Source: Nectonema munidae
Lineage: Eukaryota; Nematomorpha; Nectonematoida; Nectonematidae
DNA length: 64,000 nucleotides
Reading direction: 5' to 3'
NCBI GenBank assembly: GCA_030549495.1
Contig: JAUIRK010000844.1
Location: 1 to 64,000, forward strand
The first letter of the stretch is position 1. Each line of letters starts with the position of its first letter. A model generated the notes under the pieces. The model did no database searches. It was not told where the DNA came from and was given only the letters and a program-made list of their open reading frames with translations. The position numbers and the translations under genes are program-made. Positions 50,021 to 59,878 of the stretch are shown here, piece by piece.

Positions 50021-51992
50021 ATAGCATTTTCACATTAAGTTCGTCCCTCTTCATTTTAAGTTCGTCTTTTTTCACTTTAAATTCGTCTTTTTCATTTAAA
50101 GTTCGTCTTTTTTCATTTTAAGTTCGTCTTTTTTCATTTTAAGTTCGTCTTTTTTCATTTTAAGTTCTCCTTGTGACTTTAACATTAAATCCGTTTCAAA
50201 AGCATGTCAAATTTAAAAAAACTAGGAACTATTTTTTTTTCAAATTTCAAGATATTTTTTACTTTAAGAAATGAAAAAAAAATTAATTAAAAAAAACTAT
50301 TATACAAATTAAAAACTTGATTTTTGTTATTTTTAATTTTTTTTTTGATAAATATGGTCATGAATTTTATACTAAAATTGATGTTTAAGCAAACTGTTTT
50401 AAACTTCCAAATAAACTAAAAACAGTATAAAAGTAGTAAAAAGGAAGCATAAAACGAAAAAAATTGGAATTTATTTAAAAATCATGAATAAATGTTTAGA
50501 TTGTATACGTGTCCAGTTGAAGCTAAGTTGACATTATTCTTCATATGTCTGTAGTATTTTGTACAGTCAAATGTTGGAATTGAGTTGACACCTTTTTTGA
50601 TTATAGAAGAAAAAGACATGTTTTGCGTTGTTGAAGTCGTCAAGTTTCTTACTTTACTTTTCACTTTAGAGAAAACATTCTCGCAAGCATTTAACATGAA
50701 AGAATTAGGTGAAAGAAACTTTTGTAGGTATTTTCCATTTTGCTGAAAAATTTCTTTAACTACTTTACTTTTCTGAATTTTGGCATTGTCAAGCACAATC
50801 CAGGCATCGCTTTTAATTGTACAATCTGGATTTAGCTTTTTGAATAGAGCTTCAATCTGTTTATTAACACGCTTGAGTGCAACTTTCAAATCATTCACCA
50901 AGTAACTATGGATAGTACTTATAGCTATTTTTTATCGAGTACATTTCTTTGATTTTATCACCAATTTCTTCTAGAGTCATGATGAGATTGCTCTCTACTA
51001 AGCTTTCCAAAAAAACAAGATTTTCAGGTCTAAGAACCTTTTATGTCCCCTATGGGAATTTTTCGAATTGTCTTCATTGCTTTGCTTATCATCATAATTT
51101 TGAAGGATAGACTTTGCAGTAGAGTATTTTATACCATGGATTTCTGATTCTTGTTTAACTGATAAAAACTCTGTGGAAAGAAGTTTGTTTAATTCAAGCT
51201 TTTTTTCATTTGAAATTTTGTTATACATGATAGAATAGGGGTAGAGGAAAAAGTAAAAAGTATGATAAAAAATTCAACAGTAAAAGAAATGGACAGAGTC
51301 TAAAACATTTTCTTTATATAATACTATTTAGGGAACCTATACGAATATATCACATATGAAACAAAAAATATAAAAAATAGGCAAATCTGTGCCTGTTTTA
51401 AAAGTTTGAACATAAACTAAAAGAAAAGTCCAAGTGCAATCCTACTGTTTTTTAGTTTATTTTGAAGTTTAAAACAGTTTATTTTAACACCTATTTTAGT
51501 ATAAATTTTATGACCTTATTTATCAAAAAAAATTAAAAAAATACCAAAAATCCAGTAAAAAATTTGTGAGTTTTGATTAAAAAAACTAATTTAATTTTTG
51601 TTTATAAGCAAATTATTTAAAAAAATTAACTTGAAACTGATTTTGAGAGCTAGCATTAATATTATATATAAATTAAATAAGAAATTTTTCCCAAATGTAA
51701 AAAAAAACGTTAAAACTTGCACAAACAATTGAAAATGAGGAATAAATTTCATGAAGTACTAAAGAAAAAAACAATAAATTTTAGTTTCTAACTAAGTTTC
51801 TTGCAAAAAGAATATGAAATTATTTATTAGTTTTTTCTAATTATTTTTTTTTACTTAAAGTAAAAAATATCTTGAAATTTTAAAAAATAGTTCCTATTTT
51901 TTTTATTTGAACATAATTTTGAAACGGATTTAATGTTAAAGTCACAAGGACGAACTTAAAATGAAAAAGGACGAACTTAAATTTTCGATAGG
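50021..51992 (-). mobile_element. IS630/Tc1-mariner-type transposon with arrayed ends
   Basis: The inverted ends are about 200 bp. The shared inner segment is CTTTAACATTAAATCCGTTT, present at about 50175-50195 and inverted at about 51919-51940. The left end has about seven 21-bp units of AAGTTCGTCTTTTTTCATTT (50036-50168), the right end only two (about 51948-51982). The outermost sequence is ATAGCATTT-like at the left and worn at the right. A broken minus-strand transposase lies between. Further inverted similarity extends into the AT-rich flanks of the gene. Arrayed subterminal repeats are often transposase binding sites in other families; here that is inference. Confidence 0.8.
50482..51228 (-). 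pseudogene. IS630-family transposase remnant
   Basis: Starts at 51228 with a helix-turn-helix (IHGIKYSTAKSILQNY). It shifts frame to a second helical unit (TLEEIGDKIKEMYS, then ISTIHSYLVNDLKVALKR). It then enters the catalytic part: DAWIVLDNAKIQKSKVV carries the second catalytic Asp, and FLSPNSFMLNACENVFSKVK carries the terminal acidic residue, as in the I-V-L-D-N-A and P-x(2)-S-x-x-L-N-P-I-E-N-x-W/F motifs of IS630/Tc1. Only about 20 residues separate VALKRVNKQ from DAWIVLDNA, where the family has roughly 90. The strand with the first catalytic Asp is therefore deleted. With two or more frameshifts as well, it is inactive. Confidence 0.75.
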
Positions 51993-52058
51993 AATAGAGT
52001 TTAATGCTAGATCGAACCCTACGGCCTTCTAGTATTTTAGCTACATCTAGTCAATCTT
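51993..52058 (-). repeat. tRNA-like half-SINE next to transposon end
   Basis: The minus strand reads GATGTAGCTAAAATACTAG (A-box-like) then GTAGGGTTCGATCTAGC (B box). It differs from the 150-bp SINE family in the window and lacks a body or tail. It directly abuts the end of the IS630-type element. Confidence 0.35.
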
Positions 52059-53676
52059 AAAATATTCATGATGATACGATTATTTAATTATTATTTTTAT
52101 TTTTTGAAGTCAAAATCCAATTATTGTAAAATCGAAAAAAGTTCCACTTGTACTATGTGTAATTTTACTACTTAATATAGTAAAATTATTGGAATTATAG
52201 ACAATTTATTACTCTTATTCTGCTTTTCGATACTTGAAATAGTAAATCTTAGGATTTTAATGTAGTTTTCAAGCAAATAGATAGTATATTTAACTACAGT
52301 CAAGGCTTCTAATAGTTTGTTTTTATAATCTTTAATTTTTTAAAACTAAATTTCATTTTTTAAAACTTTCAAAGCTTTTTTGATCTTATTACTCAAAAAA
52401 CAGGTGAAAAGTCTACGGTATTTTTTAGATAAACATTTTCCTTCTGAAGAAAAACGCATAAGATGAGGCTTATGCAAAAATAAAATTAGTAAATGAATGG
52501 TAAGGATATTGCTTAAAATATGAAAAGAACAGAAGTGTTACCATCTTTCATTTTATATTATAGAAATGGAAGTAATGATGTGAATTGTGCTGAGAAAATG
52601 AATTGGAAAAGCAAAAAGACTACATTGCCTCAAACTCTACCTATTTATATACGGTAAACTAAATTATTATGTAACAAGAAAAGAACAACTTGTTATATAT
52701 TCGAAAAAGGAACTATTAACTTTATTTAGAGATAAATGTAAAAATAAAAGTGAGATGTTGTATAGGCTGACTTATACATATAGAAAATTCAGCATGTACT
52801 CTACATATACTAATGAGAAGAGTTAAATAATTTGATAGAAGACGGAAGAATGTAATTTCAATATTAAGGTATACAATTTCACTCAAAGTAAATCATTTTG
52901 GTTAAAATAAAGTTTTTTGAAAATTTAAAAAACTAAATATGCACTGAGGATTCGCCACTGATATGTTATGTTATGTATACTTCTAGTAAATAGACATTCA
53001 TTAGAAATAATATAAATTAACACAGATGAAGCAGTTATGTATAGAATCTCTTAAAAAACTCGCTTCAATTAGGCTTCGAACAAGTATTATGCATATAACG
53101 TCCAGTAGGCTACTCCTTTGTATTCACATATGCGTTGTGATATGAACTATTGCCTTTTACTTGAATAAATTTTCTTTTTCTTTAAAAAGGTAATAAAGTT
53201 AAGAATTTTACCTATTAAATTTACATTTAAAAAACGACGTGGGTAATTTTGACTAAGCCATAAAATAAATTTATTCAACATAAAGGGCCTGAAATAAAGT
53301 TTCTCTAAAAATAATATTTTCATCAATATTAAAATATCTTCTAAAATTATCTGAATCTCATCACTGTATATAATAATAATATATTCGTCTAGCAGCTTCA
53401 AATTTTTAGATATAAAACTCGATTCCAGATGCTATATTTAGCTCAGTAATAACGTTTTCATCTCATCTTTATCTCTAACATCATAATATCTTTATTTTTT
53501 GAATAAACTTTACTCACTTACTTACTAACTACAAACTTCAATTGAAAGATTCTAAGACATGACTAACATACTCTCCCATTAACGGATTTGGCTAAAAAGT
53601 CGATTTGTGTAAGTTAATAACCATAAAAATGGCGATTATGCATAATGCTTTTTTTTACTTTTTATAAAAATTGCAC
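52059..53676. other. AT-rich intergenic DNA
   Basis: No supported feature. The minus-strand frame 53147-53401 has no motif. Confidence 0.55.
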
Positions 53677-53684
53677 TTTTAGCC

Positions 53685-54183
53685 CAAGTTTTCTCAACCG
53701 TGTACACTAGGTGTAAATTGACCCTAGGCCTAGGGATCCATATAATTCAGGGCGTCCACAGGCGAAATATTATAAATTGGCGGTCCACAATGATATTTCC
53801 GTAGTGGATGAAAAAAACCAGCTCATAACGGTTTTTATTTTAAATTCGCAATGGACTTGACATCGTAAAAAGAGGTTCTTTACGACTAGCATTAACTTCA
53901 ATGCAACCAGATATAAAGAAATTCGTTGAGCAGGATCAACCACAAGAATTTCATGTCTGTCTTTTTTTTATTAATATTATAAAAATTGAATTATAAATTG
54001 TTGCATTAGATTTGCTTTCATTTCAAATTAATTCTAATTAAATACTATTTTCTTTACCTAACCTCAAAAATTTATTAGTGAAAAATATTTAAATAAATAT
54101 TTTTTGTCCAATTTTTATGAAGGGGTCCACTAACAAAAAAATGTAAAAAGGGGTACATGAGTAAAAAAAGTTTGAGAAAACGG
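53685..54183. mobile_element. 499-bp non-autonomous hAT element
   Basis: The left end CAAGTTTTCTCAACCGTG pairs with the right end, reverse complement CCGTTTTCTCAAACTTTTTT. The flanks TTTTAGCC (53677-53684) and ATTTAGCC (54184-54191) give an 8-bp duplication with one mismatch. GGGGTCCAC and GGCGGTCCAC motifs lie near the two ends. No coding remnant. Confidence 0.75.
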
Positions 54184-54191
54184 ATTTAGCC

Positions 54192-55538
54192 TAATCCGGT
54201 TAATTTAAATATATTCTTTTGTTTAAAAATTTTTCTTCTCTTTTTAGTATAATCTTAAAATGGAAGAGTAAATATTTAATTTCCTAATACTCTTGCTATT
54301 AAAAAGTTTTTTATCTATTGAAATCTATATCTCAGTTTTATAATTTAACTCTCTTATAAAGAGGTTCTCAGGCGTTACCCTCTCTACCCAAAAGATGTCT
54401 GATTTTTAAAATTTAAGGCATTTTTGAAAACTAATCGTTTCGTTATCCTTTTCAATGAGTTTTAATATAAATTAGAACAAATATTTTTTATTTTATGGCA
54501 TACTAGTATCTAATTAGGCCTAAAAGGGTATGATCTAACTTGTTTTGAAAAAGTAAAAAATAAAATTATTTATTCTCAAAATTAAGTAACCTAAAAATTG
54601 CTAAAACATAAACTAATTGTTCGTACTAAAAATAACTATTTTTATCATGCTCTTTTGTAAAGGAGAAATACATATATTAGATTACGCCATATGTAGAGAG
54701 GGGATGAGGGTTATTTAATTGCCTTACCGAACGTAATGTGTGTGTGAGAGAAAGGGGGGGGGGGGGAGTTAAAAAAGAATTCTTGCGAATTAAAAATATT
54801 GTTCATGAAGATATTTCGTAAGATTAACTTTTTTTTAGCTATTTCATGCATAGAAAATATTAAAAGATATTTAAAAAAAATCATACAAGAAAAGAGTTTT
54901 CATGATGAAATGAAATTTAAATTTAGATTCACAGTCATCGGTATAGTGCCCATAATTATTACATTTAAAGCAAACTTTAATAAGAAGATGTTAATTCTAT
55001 GCTATAAGCACGGCAATTAAAGTATCTATATTTATTATAAAGGATTTAATATTTGATAGCTCGAAGCGTACACTAATATTGCAAGAATTAGAGTTCCTAT
55101 CTTGATTTTGAATATCTTAACTATGTTACTTTCCAAAAGGTTATTTTGAGATGTAATTGTGGATTCAATAACATCAATAGCCAAAGAATTGTCAATTTAC
55201 TTGATTACGAAATTCGGTGAAGGGAGAAGAAGATGACAAAAGGCTTTGTTATCAGACTTTAATTTATTAGACAGAGTCAGGGGACTGGATGAAAAGAGAA
55301 TTACTTTTAGTTGTTTTTAGTTAGGAATTCCTTAATTCAGCTAATTTAAATATTTTATAATAGTATTCATTTATCTAAGCTGTATTTAAAAAATAAGGAA
55401 GAACTTGATATGAGTTTCTAATCAATAATTTGAATCTTTGGAAGAGAAAAACAAAGAATTTCAGCAATTCTGTTACTGGAATTTATTATCAGTCATTTAT
55501 TAAATTAGACTGGAAAAGGGAATTTGTCTTCTACATAA
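54192..55538. other. AT-rich intergenic DNA
   Basis: Contains a 13-G run at about 54754-54766. The 73-codon frame 54799-55020 has no recognised motif. Confidence 0.5.
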
Positions 55539-55546
55539 CTTTAAAG

Positions 55547-57650
55547 CAGGGGTTCGCAACCCTGGAGTCGGCAAGCATTTTTAGGGGTCGCTAATACCTC
55601 AAAATAAAAACATTGTCAACTCTTAATTCTAGGAGTTTTTAAGGATATACAAACACATATTGGTAGAGAGATAGAGTATGTTTTCTTATCTATTTTTAAC
55701 AAAGATAAATGAAGAAAAGTACGAAGAAGATAAATTCTGCTAGATAACCATTGATTTATCTTCGTGCTTTTCTCCTACAATCTTAACAAATAGTATATTT
55801 TCATTTTTAAAAGAATTCTATCTTTTCTTCATTGTAATTTTTCGTCAGTTTTTTTAATATCTGTTATATAATTTGTCGAAGTGTGTGTATAATGCATATA
55901 TGTGTATGATATACACATCCAACCTCATTGATGGGAGTTTGGTAGTAATTTAATTTATATTTCATTTCAGATTCTTTAGTGATGTCCAGAAAACGGGTGT
56001 ACAAAGGAGAATTTCTTAGTACTGAATTTACGTGTCTCATCGATGATGGAACCGAAAAACCACAATCTGTTGTATGTGGAGAAGTGCTCAGCCACGAGTC
56101 GGTTAAAGAAAATGATATCAAGCACTATCTCCTGGAAAAACACCCATCTGGCAGAGTAAATCTTAAGTATTTTTAAGAGTAAAGAAAAACTGAAACGTCA
56201 GCGGTTAGACAACTTGATGCACAAGGGAGTGTATTCTGTTCAACAACCAACACTTGCATCCTATCTTGTTGCAAAAAAATTCTAAGAGTATGCAGCTACA
56301 CACAATGGAGAAAAGTTGGTAAAGCCAGCAGCCCTTGATGTTGTTTGTGAAAAAAAATAAAACTATTCCGCTGTCAGATAACACAATCAAGAATTCAAGA
56401 TTTGTCGCACGACATTAAAGAACAGGTAGTGGCTGTCATCAAGGAGAGTGGAAAATTTAGCATGTTGTATGAGTCAACTGACGTCTGTGACGATGCTCAA
56501 GTCTTCCGTTGTACCAAAGGAATAGTTACACTAAAGAAAACTTTCGATGCCATAAATCACTGGAGACAACAACAACATGTGATCTTTTCAAGTTGGTTGA
56601 TACTTTCATCAAAGAAAAATGGGATCAGTGCTACAGTGTGTGCTCGGATGGAGCAACCGCAATGTTAAGTGCGCATCAGTATTTCACTGCCAGAGTAAAA
56701 CAAGTCAACCCCACAGTGATAGTGACTTGTTGCTTGCTTCACCGAGAAAATCTCGCTTCTCGATAAATGTCACTTAAGCTTAACACTGTTATAGAAGATG
56801 TTATTCAAATAGTAAATTTTATTAAATCACCAGCATTGAATTCAAGGCTGTTTAGTCAAAAGTGCTCTGATATGAGAATATGAACATCTTTACTACTCTT
56901 CTGTCCGGAGGCTATCATGAGGAAAATTGCTTCAAAGGGTGCATTATCTGCGTGTAGAGGTAGAAATCTTCCAAAACGAGAAGAAACATGTACTGACATC
57001 AAGGCTTACAGAATCAAAGTGGTTGCTTAAACTGGCATATCTGACAAACATATTTTCAGAGTTGAATATGGTAAATATGTCCATGCAAGGAAAAGATGAG
57101 ACTATAATCTCTGTGTTAGAAAAGTTTAAGGCCTTCAAATCCTTGCTTCCTTTCTACTTTTGAACGTTTTTCTGGAAGATGAAAAAGACGCTTCACTTCT
57201 GCCCGTACAAAGTGTCATTGTTGGGCACCATGAGAAATTGAGTGAGGAGTTTGACAGATACATTCCGGATGGATAGCTGGATGAAAAATACAGATGTTTG
57301 CAAAGGCCCTTCGATATCCAAGCCCAGGATCTTTCAGAAGTAGAGTCTTCTATCCAAAATCTTCAGGAGGAATTTGAGTAATCAAGGCTCCAATTAAAAT
57401 TAACCCAGAAGTTGTTTTAATTAATGTCAAGTTTTAAAATTCATAATGCAGTGAATATAATAAAATGTAATGCTGTTAAATTTGTCTTTCACAACCTTAA
57501 AGTACCTCTCTTACAAATATATTCATTGCAATTGACACCCTTTACTTTTACAGCCCGCTAATCATATATAGTATTAATAAAATATATGCAACTAAATTAG
57601 TGGGGTAGTGGTCATATTTTGAAAATATTAAAAAAGGTTGGCTACGACTG
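55547..57650 (+). mobile_element. Degenerate 2.1-kb hAT transposon (ZBED5-like)
   Basis: The left terminus CAGGGGTTCGCAACC and the right terminus (reverse complement CAGTCGTAGCCAACC) match at 10 of 15 positions. The flanks CTTTAAAG (55539-55546) and TTTTAAAA (57651-57658) match at 6 of 8, an aged target duplication. Inside is a broken transposase with a BED-type finger and the hAT core, in all three frames. The coding part is much GC-richer than the flanks, suggesting a fairly recent arrival in this AT-rich genome. An imperfect inverted repeat around ATTTATCTTCGTGCTTTTCT lies at about 55700-55775. Confidence 0.85.
55982..57163 (+). pseudogene. ZBED5-like hAT transposase remnant
   Basis: From ATG 55982, RKRVYKGEFLSTEFTC begins the BED-type region, with PQSVVCGEVLSHESVK and a terminal H-Y-L-L-E-K-H-P. 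A GKFSMLYESTDVCDDAQ block follows near 56450, in the position of the first catalytic Asp. Next come WDQCYSVCSDGATAML (the C-x-D-G-A-x-x-M motif) and VIVTCCLLHRENLASR (C-x(3)-H-R-E-x-L-A). From 56927, LQRVHYLRVEVEIFQNEKK and the KWLLKLAYLTNIFSELN segment are typical of the family. The C-terminal dimerisation domain seen in the copy at 42.4 kb is not recognisable here. At least four frame breaks. Confidence 0.8.
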
Positions 57651-58205
57651 TTTTAAAACCACAACAACAACAAACTATTTTATCTAATTAACTATCTATC
57701 ATATTATCTATTGCAAATCTCTAGTATAAACAGATATAAAAGTAGCACATTTTAAATTCTTTTTTCTCGCGTACACAAAACCTTTGAAAACTCAATTGGG
57801 AAAATGCATTGCTAGTCCTAATTGGGATTTGGGTGTCTGACGGCTAGTATAAGATCTAGTTAACACTCTGTATACAAATATACACAGAGACAAACAGATA
57901 CTCATAAAAAATATTCGCTTTTATTAAAAGGCATTGGGGCCCTTTTTAGTTTTTTTGCACCGAGCCCAATTATCTTTCTCTTCAAGACCTTTCCTGCCCC
58001 TATTTCTAATCTTTGTCTGACCCATGCTCCTAAAGTTTGTTAACCTTTCCTAACTTTGTTTTTGCATCTTTTGGTATTTTTGTGACTTGAAAAAATCCCA
58101 CTGTAACTAAAAAGGTTTCAAAAACATACTTCTCACTTCTTTCAACTCTTTAACCTATATATTTACTAAATTGAGTTTTATTTTCTTTTCTGTCTTTAAA
58201 TCAGG
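57651..58205. other. AT-rich intergenic DNA
   Basis: No feature beyond an acceptor-like TTTAAATCAG at its end. Confidence 0.5.
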
Positions 58206-58392
58206 AACTTTTAAACTTTAGTCTTGAAGATGATTGCCTATTATTGGAAGCTAAAAAACGCAAAGAAAGACTCTTAAAACTGAAGAAGAATGAAATGGAA
58301 TCAGATCCCTGTGATAACCCTGAGGAAAGTGAAACAGATGATGCAGAAGCATTTTCTTCAATAAAGACACATGATCCATTTACAGAGCAAAA
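58206..58392 (+). CDS. Possible host exon, charged coiled-coil
   Basis: An open frame after TTTAAATCAG encodes SLEDDCLLLEAKKRKERLLK, then LKKNEMES and an acidic NPEESETDDAEAFSS stretch. The E-A-K-K-R-K-E-R-L core resembles the N-terminus of CCDC12/Cwf18-type spliceosomal proteins, but it is short and basic-acidic charged sequence matches many nuclear proteins. A weak donor-like AAAA|GTATTT lies at 58393, after which the frame becomes hydrophobic and intron-like. No partner exon was found nearby. It could also be a decayed fragment. Confidence 0.35.
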
Positions 58393-59020
58393 GTATTTCT
58401 CTCAATTTATTTTAAGAATCACGTCATGTTCTCTTTTTGGCAGTTATTTTTCAATCTTAAAAATTCCTCAAATTCTATATTTTTCAGTAAATTATGCAAA
58501 TTTTATAAAAAATAATACACGAAAAAATTATTTATATAAGAAAAACAGACAGAAATAAAACTTAACATTTTAAAAACTTATCGATATAAACATAAAAGCT
58601 GCCTTTTTGACTAAATGAAAATTAATTGACTTATTGATAAAAAAAAATATGATTTGTTTGACGGTAATTCCCATGGAATTAAAATTAAAAAATTTATCAA
58701 ATATTGAAAGAAGAGGAGGCTTTATTTTTATAATGAAAACAACCAGTTTCGCAGTATAAACGCCTTTATCCAGTTTGGAGATAAAATATTTATCGTTAAT
58801 AATAATTGGTATGATCTTACCAATACCTCATTTCAAAAGCTCTCTTGCCATATTAAAAAATCAAAATAACGTTTTTATAAACGTTTAAAAATGCAGGTAC
58901 TAATTATTATCAATCGTGTATTTATATTCTCATATTTTGATTTCAAGATGTATCAGCTTCAAAAGTCTTGCTTCATCATATTCTCAATTAGGTCAATAGC
59001 TATGTTGTCAGGCTAACATA
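58393..59020. other. AT-rich DNA
   Basis: Nothing recognised. Confidence 0.55.
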
Positions 59021-59158
59021 TTAACCCATTTACGACCAATGTTCCTATTTTGGAACATAAGTAATTTCATCTTCGTCTGCTTTTTTCAATGACTTTGAAT
59101 ATAAATCGTCTGCGTTTTTTTAGATATCGTCTGCTTTGCTTGGTCTTAAATGGGTTAA
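59021..59158. mobile_element. 138-bp piggyBac-type MITE with TTAA ends
   Basis: It begins TTAACCCATTTACGACCAA and ends with the inverted TTGGTCTTAAATGGGTTAA, an 18 of 19 match. TTAA at both ends is the piggyBac target duplication, and inverted repeats starting CCC are usual for that superfamily. The internal sequence contains GTTCCTATTTTGGAAC, a small palindrome, and three CGTCTGC motifs. Far too short to encode anything. Confidence 0.8.
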
Positions 59159-59878
59159 TGATCTCCACGGAAACAAAATTAGATGATAACGCAGAATCTT
59201 AAAGTTTTATATTTGAATGTTTACTCATTAAAAAGTAAAGGAGGGGAATATTGGTTTTGGGGGAGGGGGGGGGTGCCTTTCGCTCCATCCCCCAAATAAA
59301 TTTGAATTCTCTCAGATATCCTTATTTCAATTATTTGAAAGACTTGTCTCCCTTGTAAGTACATTTTCCATATTACTAAGGCGCTTTTTTGAATGGATAT
59401 TAAAATATAATATGATTATTCATAAAAGTTATCTCTGCTTTAAAAAATAATGAGCTTATTGTGGTAGGGTGGTTCTTATTTTTAAATGTTTATAATTTCA
59501 TGCTCCTATCATCTCATACTGTTCCTAATGATTTAAAAGTACTTCTTATCAGTTTTTTCTTCAGTTAATTAATATTTAATGGTAGCTCAAGGTGTTTAGA
59601 TATTTCAATTTTCAAATGTACATTAAAATGTTCGTATGCAATGCACACAACATTAAATTACATGACTTCAATTGCACTAAATTTACACAAACAGCTCTTT
59701 TCATATAGCGGTATCATAAATATTTACAAAAAATATTGAGTACATTTCACTATGTAATGTTTACCATTTTTGGATATTGTGTGAAAATCACGTTTTTATT
59801 CAAGAGAATACAGAACTTGTTCATTTCCACATTTTATACATACAGTCCACATTTTGTATATATTGGACGACGTCAACA
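59159..59878. other. AT-rich DNA before transposase copy 2
   Basis: A G-run near 59265-59273 is followed by a CCATCCCCC partner, a possible small hairpin. No terminal repeat of the downstream element was identified. Confidence 0.45.
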
